This document shows, one piece after another, positions 34,238 to 42,995 of a DNA stretch of 64,000 nucleotides. Within the stretch, counting starts at the first letter, position 1; each line of letters starts with the position of its first letter. Source of the DNA: JBGANR01 sp044222225 (GTDB taxonomy: Bacteria; Actinomycetota; Actinomycetes; Mycobacteriales; Mycobacteriaceae); assembly GCA_044222225.1 (NCBI GenBank), contig JBGANR010000001.1, forward strand, positions 124,001-188,000, given 5' to 3'. The position numbers and the translations under genes were made by a program. The notes under the pieces were generated by a model. That model saw nothing but the letters and a program-made list of their open reading frames with translations, had not been told where the DNA came from and did not search any database.

Positions 34238-34507
34238 TCAGTTACGCCACTTACCGCGCTTGGCGACGGTGTCGATGATGACGGCCAGCAGGAGCAGCCC
34301 CGCGAAGCCGATGAGGTAGAGGTCCTCGACATGGCCGATGTGGTTGCCCACGAGCATGCCGAGCAGCGACAGCGCGCCGAGGACCGCGGCCATCTGGAAT
34401 GTCCGGTGCCCCTCGCCGGACCAGCCGAAACGTGCCGACGGGATGTCGTTCGGCTCGCGGCGCCAGCCCGTGTCGGGGACGTGATGTTCGACTTCGGTGC
34501 TGGCCAC
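34238..34507 (-). CDS. DUF2631 membrane protein
   Basis: An 89-residue protein starting VASTEVEHHVPDTGWR. The N-terminal half is hydrophilic with PNDIPSARFGWSGEGHR. The C-terminal half has two transmembrane helices joined by GNHIGHVEDLYL and ends KRGKWRN. This is the actinobacterial DUF2631 pattern. The GTG has AAAGGACC upstream. It lies beside dxr in mycobacteria as well. The function is unknown. Confidence 0.85.
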   Translation of the reverse strand: MASTEVEHHVPDTGWRREPNDIPSARFGWSGEGHRTFQMAAVLGALSLLGMLVGNHIGHVEDLYLIGFAGLLLLAVIIDTVAKRGKWRN

Positions 34508-34597
34508 GGCCGGTCCTTTCGCTGGGTTTGCCTCAAGATCTGCCGGTAGCTTATCCGGCCCGGGTCCGCCGCGAGGCAAGGGTGCGAGAATGGCCCG

Positions 34598-35770
34598 GTG
34601 GTGACCCGCGTACTCGTCCTCGGCAGCACCGGATCGATCGGCACCCAGGCCCTGGAGGTGATCGCCGAGAACCCCGGGATGTTCGACGTCGTCGGCCTCG
34701 GTGCGGGCGGCAACGTCGAGCTGCTGCTCCGGCAGGCCCGGGCGCACGGCATCGGCCCCGAGGGACTCGCCGTGGCCGATCCGGCGGCCGCGGCGCGGTT
34801 GGCGGACGCGATCGGCGCGCCGGTGCGCAGCGGACCGGACGCGATGACCGATCTGGTGGAGTCGGTGGCCGCGGACGTCGTCCTCAACGCCGTCGTCGGC
34901 TCGCGTGGCCTGGGACCGACGCTCGCGACGCTCCGCTCGGGCGCCCGGCTCGCGCTGGCCAACAAGGAGTCGCTCGTCGCGGGCGGATCGCTCGTCCTCG
35001 CCGCCGCGGCGCCGGGGCAGATCGTGCCGGTCGACTCCGAACACTCGGCGCTGGCACAGTGCCTTCGGGCGGGCGAGCCGAGCGAGGTCGCCCGGCTCGT
35101 GCTCACCGCGTCGGGCGGGCCGTTCCGGGGACGCACGCGCGACGAGTTGGTCGACGTGACGCCCGAACAGGCCGCGCGGCATCCGACGTGGTCGATGGGG
35201 GAGATGATCACGCTCAATTCGGCGACGCTCGTCAACAAGGCGCTCGAGGTGATCGAGGCGCACCTGCTCTTCGGCGTCGACTACGACGCGATCGACGTCA
35301 CCGTGCACCCGCAGTCGATCGTGCACTCGATGGTCACCTTCACCGACGGCGCGACCGTGGCGAAGGCGTCGCCGCCGTCGATGAAGCTGCCGATCGCGCT
35401 CGCGCTCGGCTGGCCGCACCGGGTGCCGGGGGCCGGCCTCCCGCTCGATTTCCGCACGTCGTCGTCGTGGACCTTCGAGCCCGTCGACGACGCCACGTTC
35501 CCGGCGATCTCGCTGGCGCGCGCCGCCGGCCGGCGCGGTGGCAGCCTCACAGCCGTGTTCAACGCCGCCAACGAGGAGGCGGCGCAGGCCTTCCTCGACC
35601 GCCGGATCGGCTTCCTCGACATCACCGACGTCATCGCCGAGGTGCTCGGCGACGCGGCGGAGTGGTCGTCCGATCCGGGTACCGTGGAGGAGGTCCTCGC
35701 GGCGGAGGAATGGTCTCGGGAACGGGCGCGCGTGCGGATCGCGGTGCCTGGACACCGTCTGAGCAGGTAG
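34598..35770 (+). CDS. dxr: 1-deoxy-D-xylulose 5-phosphate reductoisomerase
   Basis: A 390-residue Dxr, the first committed step of the MEP isoprenoid pathway. It has an NADPH-binding GSTGSIGTQALEV at the N-terminus, the metal/substrate region VPVDSEHSALAQCL and TASGGPFRGRT, and HPTWSMGEMITLNSATLVNKALE. GTG 34598 or the adjacent GTG 34601 is the start; GAGAAT 6 nt upstream suggests a leaderless message. It leads the dxr-rip1-ispG cluster, in which ispG is a later step of the same pathway. Confidence 0.96.
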   Translation: MVTRVLVLGSTGSIGTQALEVIAENPGMFDVVGLGAGGNVELLLRQARAHGIGPEGLAVADPAAAARLADAIGAPVRSGPDAMTDLVESVAADVVLNAVVGSRGLGPTLATLRSGARLALANKESLVAGGSLVLAAAAPGQIVPVDSEHSALAQCLRAGEPSEVARLVLTASGGPFRGRTRDELVDVTPEQAARHPTWSMGEMITLNSATLVNKALEVIEAHLLFGVDYDAIDVTVHPQSIVHSMVTFTDGATVAKASPPSMKLPIALALGWPHRVPGAGLPLDFRTSSSWTFEPVDDATFPAISLARAAGRRGGSLTAVFNAANEEAAQAFLDRRIGFLDITDVIAEVLGDAAEWSSDPGTVEEVLAAEEWSRERARVRIAVPGHRLSR

Positions 35771-35785
35771 AAAGGCGACGTTCTC

Positions 35786-36997
35786 GTGGCGTTCTGGATC
35801 GGCGTGGTGACGTTCGCGCTCGGCTTGCTGGGCTCGGTGGCCTTGCACGAATGCGGGCACATGTGGGCCGCGCAGGCGACCGGTATGAAGGTGCGCCGGT
35901 ACTTCGTCGGCTTCGGTCCGAAGCTCTGGTCGGTGCGCCGGGGCGAGACGGAGTACGGCCTCAAAGCGCTGCCGCTCGGTGGCTTCTGCGACATCGCCGG
36001 CATGACGCCGTACGACGAGCTCTCCCCCGAGGACGAGCCGCGTGCGATGTACCGGCAGAAGGTGTGGAAGCGGCTCGTCGTCCTCGTCGCCGGACCGGCG
36101 ATGAACTTCGTCCTCGGCTTCGTGATCGTCGTGGTGGTCGCCGCGGGCTGGGGGCTGCCGATCATCGCCGACCGCTACGACGTCCGCGTCGAGTCGGCCG
36201 GGTGCGTCGCGGCCAGCGTCGACGTCGCCGCCGAGGTGAGTCCGCCCTGCACCGGCACGGGGCCGGCCGCGGCGGCCGGCATCCGCTCCGGCGACCGCAT
36301 CGTGGCCGTCGCGGGCCATGACGTCGCGAACAACGGAGACGTCAGTGCCCGGCTCGCCGCCGCTGTACAGGCCGCTCCGGGGCGGCCCGTCGACGTGACC
36401 GTCGCGCGGGACGGTCAGACGCTCGTCGTGCCGGTGACGCCGACGATGCAGCGCCTCGTCGACGGTGAGAAGACCACGGAGGTCGCCCGGATCGGCATCT
36501 CGATGGAGCGGGCGTTCCGGGAGTACTCGCTGCTCGGCGCCGTTCCCGGTGCGCTCGGCTTCACCGGCGACATGCTGGTCAAGACGTGGGAGGCGCTGCT
36601 GTCGCTGCCGTCGAAGGTCGGTGCCTTGTGGGTCGCGGTGACCGGCGGACCGCGTAGTCCGGACACGCCGATCAGCGTCGTCGGCGCGACGAACCTCGGC
36701 GGCCAGGTGGCCGAGCGGAACAACATCCCGGCGTTCCTGCTGCTGCTGGCGAGCCTCAACTTCTTCCTCGGGGTCTTCAACCTCGTGCCGCTGCTGCCGC
36801 TCGACGGCGGACACATGGCGGTGGCGCTCTGGGAGAAGGTGCGTGATCTGCTGCGGGCACGCGTCGGGAAGCCGGCCGGCGGTCCGGTCGATTACGCCAA
36901 GCTGCTGCCGATGACGTACGCCGTCATCGTCATCGGCGGCGCGTACATGTTGCTGACGCTGTCCGCCGACATCCTCAACCCGCTCAAGCTCTACTGA
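35786..36997 (+). CDS. rip1: Site-2 protease Rip1/RseP
   Basis: A 403-residue intramembrane zinc metalloprotease. The HECGH motif (His21, Glu22, His25) lies in the first helix and the LDG motif (LLPLDGGHM, about residue 337) in the third. A single PDZ domain sits between them (around residues 155-215, GDRIVAVAGHDV). In mycobacteria Rip1 cleaves anti-sigma factors and controls envelope lipids. GTG 35786 follows GAAAGG. Confidence 0.94.
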   Translation: MAFWIGVVTFALGLLGSVALHECGHMWAAQATGMKVRRYFVGFGPKLWSVRRGETEYGLKALPLGGFCDIAGMTPYDELSPEDEPRAMYRQKVWKRLVVLVAGPAMNFVLGFVIVVVVAAGWGLPIIADRYDVRVESAGCVAASVDVAAEVSPPCTGTGPAAAAGIRSGDRIVAVAGHDVANNGDVSARLAAAVQAAPGRPVDVTVARDGQTLVVPVTPTMQRLVDGEKTTEVARIGISMERAFREYSLLGAVPGALGFTGDMLVKTWEALLSLPSKVGALWVAVTGGPRSPDTPISVVGATNLGGQVAERNNIPAFLLLLASLNFFLGVFNLVPLLPLDGGHMAVALWEKVRDLLRARVGKPAGGPVDYAKLLPMTYAVIVIGGAYMLLTLSADILNPLKLY

Positions 36998-37049
36998 TGG
37001 CCGGCGCAGATCCCGACGTCGGCACGTCGTCAACAGGAGGCCCACGACC

Positions 37050-38207
37050 ATGAGCACGCCCATCGGACTGGGGATGCCCGCCGCCCCGCCGCCGGTCCTC
37101 GCACCGCGCCGGGTGACGCGGCAGTTGAAGGTCGGCGGCGTCGGTGTCGGCAGCGATTCGCCGGTCTCCGTGCAGTCGATGACGACGACGAAGACGCACG
37201 ACGTCAACGCCACGCTGCAGCAGATCGCTGAGCTGACGGCCACCGGCTGCGACATCGTCCGCGTCGCCTGCCCGCGGCAGGAGGACGCCGACGCGCTCGC
37301 CGAGATCGCGCGCAAGAGCCAGATCCCGGTGATCGCCGACATCCACTTCCAGCCGCGGTACATCTTCGCGGCGATCGACGCGGGCTGCGCGGCGGTCCGT
37401 GTCAACCCCGGCAACATCAAGGAGTTCGACGGCCGCGTCAAGGACGTCGCGAAAGCGGCCGGCGCGGCGGGTATCCCGATTCGCATCGGCGTCAACGCCG
37501 GCTCGCTCGACAAGCGTTTCATGGACAAGTACGGCAAGGCGACGCCCGAGGCGCTCGTCGAGTCGGCGCTGTGGGAGGCGAGCCTGTTCGAGGAGCACGG
37601 CTTCGGCGACATCAAGATCTCCGTCAAGCACAACGATCCGGTCATCATGGTGGAGGCGTACCGGCAGCTCGCCGCGGCCTGCGACTACCCGCTGCACCTC
37701 GGTGTCACCGAGGCCGGACCGGCGTTCCAGGGCACGATCAAGTCGGCCGTCGCCTTCGGCGCGCTGCTGGCCGAAGGCATCGGCGACACCATCCGGGTGT
37801 CGTTGTCGGCGCCACCGGTCGAGGAGATCAAGGTGGGCGGGCAGATCCTGCAGTCGCTCAACCTGCGTCCCCGCAAACTCGAGATCGTCTCCTGCCCGTC
37901 GTGCGGACGCGCGCAGGTGGACGTCTACACGCTGGCCGAGCAGGTGACCGCGGGGCTGGAGGGCATGGAGGTGCCGCTGCGCGTCGCCGTCATGGGCTGC
38001 GTCGTCAACGGACCGGGTGAGGCGCGCGAAGCGGACCTCGGCGTCGCCTCAGGAAACGGCAGGGGGCAGATCTTCGTCAAGGGCGAGGTCATCAAGACCG
38101 TGCCCGAGTCCAAGATCGTCGAAACCCTGATCGAAGAGGCATTGCGCATCGCCGAGGAGACGGGGGAGACTGAGGGGCAGGGCTCCCCGACGGTCACCGT
38201 CAGCTGA
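37050..38207 (+). CDS. ispG: 4-hydroxy-3-methylbut-2-enyl diphosphate synthase
   Basis: A 385-residue IspG (GcpE), a [4Fe-4S] enzyme of the MEP pathway. It has an N-terminal TIM barrel (SVQSMTTTKTHDVNATLQQI, VNPGNIKEF) and a C-terminal cluster domain whose cysteine ligands are in CPSCGR and MGCVVNGPGEA. ATG 37050 follows AGGAGG. Same operon direction as dxr and rip1. Confidence 0.97.
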   Translation: MSTPIGLGMPAAPPPVLAPRRVTRQLKVGGVGVGSDSPVSVQSMTTTKTHDVNATLQQIAELTATGCDIVRVACPRQEDADALAEIARKSQIPVIADIHFQPRYIFAAIDAGCAAVRVNPGNIKEFDGRVKDVAKAAGAAGIPIRIGVNAGSLDKRFMDKYGKATPEALVESALWEASLFEEHGFGDIKISVKHNDPVIMVEAYRQLAAACDYPLHLGVTEAGPAFQGTIKSAVAFGALLAEGIGDTIRVSLSAPPVEEIKVGGQILQSLNLRPRKLEIVSCPSCGRAQVDVYTLAEQVTAGLEGMEVPLRVAVMGCVVNGPGEAREADLGVASGNGRGQIFVKGEVIKTVPESKIVETLIEEALRIAEETGETEGQGSPTVTVS

Positions 38208-38252
38208 CGGTTCGGCGAGGGGGTTCGAGGAACTCACCACGAGGAGGTGGGC

Positions 38253-39086
38253 GTGCTCGGGCTGTTCCGTGATCGCTCGCTCGCCCACGCGGACGCCGCC
38301 GATGTCGTCGCGGCGCTGTCCGCGGATCCCGTCGGGGCGTGCATGGTCGCCGCCCGCGTCGAGCAGTCGGGTTTCGACCGGGCGCTTGCCGGTCACCTGT
38401 GGACCAACTCCCGGCCGGCCGACTCCCTGTGCTACTCCGGTGCCAATCTCATGCCGTTGTTCGGCGGTGAGACGGACATGGCGGCCTTCGCCGATCGCGC
38501 GCTGCGCGGACGCCGGATCTGCACATCGATCGTGGGGCGTGCCGAGCTGGTCCTGCCGCTGTGGGCGCGTCTTGCGCCGTCGTGGGGGCCGGCGCGGGAG
38601 ATCCGGGCGCGGCAACCGCTGTTGCGGCTCGACGATCCGCCGATCATCGCGCCCGATCCGGCCGTTCGGCTCGTCCGTCCCGTCGAGCTCGAGCCCTATC
38701 TCTCGGCGGCCGTGCGGATGTTCATCGCCGAGGTCGGCGTCGACCCGCGGGCCGGCGACGGCGGCCGCGGCTATCGAAGCCGGATGGCCTCGCTCATCGA
38801 GGAGGGCCGGGCGTTCGCGAGCTTCGATCGGGGCCGGGTCGTGTTCAAGGCGGAGATCGGCGCCCTGTCGCACAGCGTCGGTCAGATCCAGGGCGTATGG
38901 GTCGACCCCGTCTATCGCGGACGCGGCCTCGGTGCCGCCGGCACGGCCGCCGTCGCGCAGCACATCGTCGCCTCGGGACGTGCGGCGAGCCTGTACGTCA
39001 ACGGCTACAACCAGGCCGCGCGGACGGCCTATGCGCGGGTCGGGTTCACGAGCGACGGGACGTTCGCCACGGTCCTCATCGACTGA
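38253..39086 (+). CDS. GNAT acetyltransferase with DUF4081 (Rv2867c-like)
   Basis: A 277-residue protein. The N-terminal 130 residues match the DUF4081 region (LWTNSRPADSLCYSGANLMPL) and the C-terminal half is a GNAT fold with the acetyl-CoA loop VDPVYRGRGLGAAG near residue 218 and VNGYNQAARTAYARVGF. The substrate is unknown. The GTG at 38253 has GAGGAGG 5 nt upstream; GTG 38247 would sit inside that site. It follows ispG, as in M. tuberculosis. Confidence 0.88.
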   Translation: MLGLFRDRSLAHADAADVVAALSADPVGACMVAARVEQSGFDRALAGHLWTNSRPADSLCYSGANLMPLFGGETDMAAFADRALRGRRICTSIVGRAELVLPLWARLAPSWGPAREIRARQPLLRLDDPPIIAPDPAVRLVRPVELEPYLSAAVRMFIAEVGVDPRAGDGGRGYRSRMASLIEEGRAFASFDRGRVVFKAEIGALSHSVGQIQGVWVDPVYRGRGLGAAGTAAVAQHIVASGRAASLYVNGYNQAARTAYARVGFTSDGTFATVLID

Positions 39087-39154
39087 CCGTCCTCGTCGTC
39101 GACCGCTCTCGTCGATCGACGGCGCGGCATCGCCGGTTATGCGGCTCGCCCTCC

Positions 39155-39168
39155 TAGGATGACGCCCG
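39155..39168 (+). promoter_or_regulatory. Leaderless promoter of the PBP gene
   Basis: TAGGAT (39155-39160) is followed after 8 nt by ATG 39169. The same geometry is seen before lepB, map, dapD and tex in this window. Confidence 0.45.
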
Positions 39169-41049
39169 ATGCCATCGTCACGTCGTGTTCCGCGTTGGTC
39201 CGCCGCCCCGGTGGTGGTGGCGTCGCCTCGTACCGGCGCGATGATTCGGAGGTCGCTCGCTGTCCTGATCGCGGCGTTGCTCGCCGCCGGTGTTCTCGCC
39301 GGTTGCACGTCCGACGACGGCGCGCGCGGCGTGGCCCAGCGGTTCATCGACGCGCTCGCCGCAAAGGACGTCGACGCGGCGGCGGCGTTGACGACGGCCC
39401 CGGAGCAGGCCCGGCCGGCCCTCGCGGCGGCGTGGGACGGCCTGCAGGCGACGGCGCTCTCCGGCACCGCGCGCACGTTGCGCATCGGCGACGCGACGGC
39501 GACCGTCGCGTACCGCGACACGTGGACGTTGCCGCGGGAGCGGGAGTGGGTCGTCGACGGCGAGTTCGACATGGTGCAGGACGCCGAGACCTGGCGGGTG
39601 CGGTGGTCGGAGGCGGCGCTGCATCCGCGCCTCGGCCCGCGGCAGCGGATGTCGCTGCGTTCGATCCCGGCGGCGCGGGCGCAGGTGCAGGACGCCGACG
39701 GCGTCACGGTGCTGGCGCCGGGTGCCGTCGTCCGGATCTCGCTCTCGGCCGCGGAGGCGGAGAAGACGGTGTCGACGTGGTCGTCGGCGCAGCAGCTGGT
39801 CGCGGTGCTCGCGCCGTACGTCAAGGGCATCAGCGCCCAGGCGATCACCGAATCGGCGACGGCGACGAGCGCGGAGTACGTCGTGACGCGGTTGGCGCAG
39901 GACGACTATCGCGCGATAGCGCCGGTGCTGACGTCGATCCCGGGCGTCCACACGGCCGAGGAGGCCGACATCGTGCCGACCGACCGGACGTTCGCGCCGG
40001 AACTGCTCGGGCAGGTGCGCAAGGTCGTCGTCGACGGTCTCGAGGGGAAGGCGGGCTGGCGGGTCGTCTCGTCCAATGCCGACGGCGTCGACGTCGACGT
40101 CCTCACCGAGACGGACCCGCAGCCGGCGCCCGCCGTGCGCCTCGGTCTCTCGCGGGCCGCGCAGGTGGCCGCGCAGCGGGCCGTCGACGTGCGTAAAGAC
40201 CTGCCGGCGATGTTCGTCGCGATCCAGGCCTCGACGGGAGACATCGTCGCCGTGGCGCAGAACACGCTCGCCGACGCGAGCGGCCCGATCGCCTCGACCG
40301 GACAGTTCCCGCCCGGATCGATCTTCAAGATCGTCACCTCGACGGCGGCGTTCACGGCCAAGACCGTCACCCCGGATTCGACGGTCGCCTGCCCGGGCTC
40401 GGTGACGATCGGTGAGCGGTCCGTGCCCAACTACAACGGCTTCACCATCGGCATGGCCGTGCCGTTGGAGCGTGCGTTCGCCGCGTCCTGCAACACGACG
40501 TTCGCGGTGCTCGCCTCGAAGATGGGGCCGGCGGAGTTGACGACGGCGGCCGCGTCGATGGGCGTCGGCCGGCGCTACGAGGTGGCCGGCCTGCCGACCA
40601 AGACGGGCTCGGTGCCGCCGGCAACGGACCTCACCGAACGCGTCGAGGACGGTTTCGGGCAGGGCAAGGTGCTGGTCAGCCCGTTCGGCATGGCGCTCGT
40701 CGCGGCGACCGTGGCGGCGGGCAAGACGCCGACGCCACGCCTCGTCCTCGGCTCGACGACGCAGGTCGCGGGGCCCGCCGTCGAGATCGGCGCCGACGTC
40801 GTCGCCCAGCTGCGACGCATGATGCGACTCGTGGTCACCGCCGGGACGGCGCGGGGCGTCGAGCAGGCCGGGACCGTCTACGGCAAGACCGGTGAGGCCG
40901 AGGTGGAGGGCGGTTCGCACGCGTGGTTCGTCGGCTTCCGGGGCGACCTCGCGTTCGCGGCGCTCGTCGTCAAGGGCGGCAGCTCGGACAACGCCGTGAC
41001 GATCACCCGCGACTTCCTTCTCGGCCTGCCCGCCGACTTCCGCGACTGA
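39169..41049 (+). CDS. Penicillin-binding lipoprotein (Rv2864c-like transpeptidase)
   Basis: A 626-residue class B penicillin-binding protein. A hydrophobic segment ending LAGC would make it a lipoprotein; the lipobox Cys is residue 46 from ATG 39169 or 22 from ATG 39241, which looks more natural for a signal peptide. Then come an NTF2-like MecA_N domain (about 50-165), a dimerisation domain, and a transpeptidase domain with SIFK (SxxK), SCN (SxN) and KTG (GKTGEAE). It crosslinks peptidoglycan outside the membrane. M. tuberculosis Rv2864c has the same architecture and place. Confidence 0.92.
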   Translation: MPSSRRVPRWSAAPVVVASPRTGAMIRRSLAVLIAALLAAGVLAGCTSDDGARGVAQRFIDALAAKDVDAAAALTTAPEQARPALAAAWDGLQATALSGTARTLRIGDATATVAYRDTWTLPREREWVVDGEFDMVQDAETWRVRWSEAALHPRLGPRQRMSLRSIPAARAQVQDADGVTVLAPGAVVRISLSAAEAEKTVSTWSSAQQLVAVLAPYVKGISAQAITESATATSAEYVVTRLAQDDYRAIAPVLTSIPGVHTAEEADIVPTDRTFAPELLGQVRKVVVDGLEGKAGWRVVSSNADGVDVDVLTETDPQPAPAVRLGLSRAAQVAAQRAVDVRKDLPAMFVAIQASTGDIVAVAQNTLADASGPIASTGQFPPGSIFKIVTSTAAFTAKTVTPDSTVACPGSVTIGERSVPNYNGFTIGMAVPLERAFAASCNTTFAVLASKMGPAELTTAAASMGVGRRYEVAGLPTKTGSVPPATDLTERVEDGFGQGKVLVSPFGMALVAATVAAGKTPTPRLVLGSTTQVAGPAVEIGADVVAQLRRMMRLVVTAGTARGVEQAGTVYGKTGEAEVEGGSHAWFVGFRGDLAFAALVVKGGSSDNAVTITRDFLLGLPADFRD

Positions 41050-41085
41050 TCGCCGGAACGGCCGCCGCGCCGATTTTCGCCTGCC

Positions 41086-41115
41086 GGGAACCGTTGCACC
41101 GGTGCTGCCGTCTAA
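41086..41115 (+). promoter_or_regulatory. ECF-sigma-type promoter
   Basis: GGGAACC (41086-41092) and CGTCTAA (41109-41115) are separated by 16 nt, the general pattern of extracytoplasmic-function sigma promoters (GGAAC...CGTC). It lies 95 nt before the toxin-like gene start. A GC-rich stretch able to fold (around 41128-41155) follows. It may be partly a terminator for the PBP gene. Confidence 0.4.
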
Positions 41116-41209
41116 GTACCTGACGCCGTCGGGGCGGGGGGAGGGAAGCGCCCCGGCGGCCGTCACAGTGATCGGCCGGTGTCTCCGGCCATGACGACGG
41201 CGATCGGGG

Positions 41210-41704
41210 GTGAGGACTGTTGCCGAGCGAGATGAGTTCCCGGCGTATGCGAACGGATCCTGGCACGGCGTTCGGCGTGGAGATCCGCGGTCGCGGCGGC
41301 TGCGGCCGTCGGACGTGGAGTTCCCGATGGATGCGGAGGAGCTTGCGCACGTACTCGAGCGGCACGGGCCGGGGACTCGTAATCCAGGGGCTCACAGCCT
41401 GCCAGAAGACGAAACATGGACGCCGGATCGCATCGAGCGCGTGGTGGAGAGCCTTGTGCGTAGCCCGAGTCGCTTTCTACCGCTGCGGCGGATCGACGAA
41501 CAGGCTGTGCAGCTGTTCGGAGTTCGCTGCGAGATCTTGTTCCGAGTCATTCTCGTGCATCGCTTTCGGGAAGCCTGGGGGATCGGCACGGTGCACCCGA
41601 TCAACGGTGTCGGCGTGATGTACACGAATGAATCCGGAAGATCTCGGTTGGTCGGTCCCCTCGATGTCAGGGCCGTGCGGGCGTACCGTGACTCCCATGG
41701 TTGA
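41210..41704 (+). CDS. EndoU/BECR-type toxin-domain protein (orphan)
   Basis: 164 residues from GTG 41210, or 125 from ATG 41327, which has a GTGGAG site. No signal peptide. Residues 44-90 have the look of bacterial EndoU/CdiA RNase toxin domains: EELAHVLERHGPGTRNPGAH with closely spaced histidines (47, 52, 62), then W70 and a helix TPDRIERVVESLV, followed by strands GVRCEILFRVILVHRF and GIGTVHPINGVGVMY. Such domains normally cap large polymorphic toxins; here it stands alone after an in-frame stop at 41192. The gene overlaps the next by 8 nt, as toxin-immunity pairs do. This call rests on motif resemblance only. Base composition is less GC-rich than the neighbours. Confidence 0.45.
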   Translation: MRTVAERDEFPAYANGSWHGVRRGDPRSRRLRPSDVEFPMDAEELAHVLERHGPGTRNPGAHSLPEDETWTPDRIERVVESLVRSPSRFLPLRRIDEQAVQLFGVRCEILFRVILVHRFREAWGIGTVHPINGVGVMYTNESGRSRLVGPLDVRAVRAYRDSHG

Positions 41705-42005
41705 CGAGTTGGCGAGTGCGCGACACGTCGCAGGATCTCTGATCGCGGCGTTGTCGGGACGGGTCGGCTCGGACGACTTGGCGTACATGCGACTCGAGAT
41801 CGATCATGCAGAGCCGGAGCAGGCGATCAGATTCGCGGTGAATCTGGCGACGGGGAAACGGATTCCGCTGGAAGGCGAGACGCTCTCGGAAACCGCTCGA
41901 TGGATCGAGTCGTGCCGCTACTTCGGGACCCCTGGGCGGCGGCGGCTTCGTGACGAGATGCTCGCGGAGATTCGGGAGCTGGTCCGTATGTCGGCCGCGG
42001 TCTGA
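41697..42005 (+). CDS. Hypothetical protein, possible immunity protein
   Basis: A 102-residue soluble acidic protein I do not recognise, beginning MVDELASARHVAGSL. It has helices at both ends around a central strand region (AYMRLEIDHAEPEQAIRFAVNLA). Its ATG overlaps the 3' end of the toxin-like gene by 8 nt, so the two are translationally coupled. Size and position fit an immunity protein, but sequence alone does not show it. It ends 80 nt before map. Confidence 0.45.
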   Translation: MVDELASARHVAGSLIAALSGRVGSDDLAYMRLEIDHAEPEQAIRFAVNLATGKRIPLEGETLSETARWIESCRYFGTPGRRRLRDEMLAEIRELVRMSAAV

Positions 42006-42071
42006 TCGGCCAAGTGTCGGCCGTGCCCGACGGTGTCTGCCCGCCCATCGAAGCGCTCCGAGGCCGTGTCT

Positions 42072-42084
42072 TAGGCTGGACGCC
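42072..42084 (+). promoter_or_regulatory. Leaderless promoter of map
   Basis: TAGGCT (42072-42077) followed after 7 nt by ATG 42085. Confidence 0.55.
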
Positions 42085-42945
42085 ATGCCACGCGCCCTGC
42101 TCACGCCCGGTGTGATCTCTCCGGAGTTGCCCGTTCCCGCGTCGATCGACCGTCCGGAATACGTCGGAAAGGCGACGGCGAAAGAGGGCGACGAGCCCTG
42201 GGTGCAGACGCCGGAGACGATCGAGAAGATGCGGCTGGCGTCCCGGATCGCGGCGGACGCGCTGGCGGCCGCGGGCGAGGCCGTGGCCCCGGGTGTGACG
42301 ACGGACGAGCTCGATCGGATCGCCCACGACCACATGGTCGCCCGCGGGGCCTATCCGTCGACGCTCGGCTACCGGGGCTTCCCGAAGTCGTGCTGCACGT
42401 CGCTCAACGAGGTGATCTGCCACGGCATCCCGGATTCGACGGTGATCGAGGACGGCGACATCGTCAACATCGACGTCACGGCCTACATCGACGGCGTGCA
42501 CGGCGACACGAACGCGACGTTCCTGGCCGGGGACGTCGCACAGGACGTCCGCGACCTCGTGGATCGCACCCGGATCGCCACCGAGCGCGCCATCCGAGCG
42601 GTGCGTCCGGGCCGGGAGCTCAACATCGTCGGTCGCGTCATCGAGTCGTACGCCAACCGCTTCGGATACGGCGTCGTGCGCGACTTCACGGGGCATGGCA
42701 TCGGCGAGACCTTCCACAACGGGCTCGTCGTGCTGCACTACGACCAGCCGAGCGTGACGACCGTGCTCGAGCCGGGCATGGTGTTCACCATCGAACCGAT
42801 GATCAACCTCGGCGGCGTCGACTACGACATCTGGGACGACGGTTGGACGGTCGTCACGCGTGACCGGAGGTGGACGGCGCAGTTCGAGCACACCATCGTC
42901 GTCACCGACGACGGCGCCGAGATCCTCACCCTGCCGTCGCGGTAG
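42085..42945 (+). CDS. map: Methionine aminopeptidase, type I (MapB-like)
   Basis: A 286-residue enzyme that removes initiator methionine. The metal ligands are readable: two Asp in VNIDVTAYIDGVHGDTNATF, His in FTGHGIGETFH, Glu in FTIEPMI and Glu in AQFEHTIVV. The N-terminal extension of about 40 residues with PxxxP-like segments is typical of mycobacterial MapB (Rv2861c). The ATG is set by the leaderless promoter. Confidence 0.95.
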   Translation: MPRALLTPGVISPELPVPASIDRPEYVGKATAKEGDEPWVQTPETIEKMRLASRIAADALAAAGEAVAPGVTTDELDRIAHDHMVARGAYPSTLGYRGFPKSCCTSLNEVICHGIPDSTVIEDGDIVNIDVTAYIDGVHGDTNATFLAGDVAQDVRDLVDRTRIATERAIRAVRPGRELNIVGRVIESYANRFGYGVVRDFTGHGIGETFHNGLVVLHYDQPSVTTVLEPGMVFTIEPMINLGGVDYDIWDDGWTVVTRDRRWTAQFEHTIVVTDDGAEILTLPSR

Positions 42946-42995
42946 GAGGCGACCGTCGTGGGAGACGAGCCCGCGGAGCCGACCGGACGGCGGCC

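Noticed and set aside
34238..37648. A 1136-codon open frame on the minus strand across dxr, rip1 and ispG
   Set aside because: It is a GC-rich shadow frame rich in Arg, His and Asp, antisense to three well-supported genes. Only its final 89 codons (the DUF2631 gene) are real.
41220..41618. Alternative plus-strand frame over the toxin-like gene
   Set aside because: Arg/Ser/Cys-rich and featureless, while the other frame gives a plausible nuclease-like motif and an overlap with the next gene.
42946..42995. Cobalamin riboswitch upstream of cobQ
   Set aside because: Only 50 nt are available and no B12-box-like sequence is seen. None was found upstream of cobO or cobB either.
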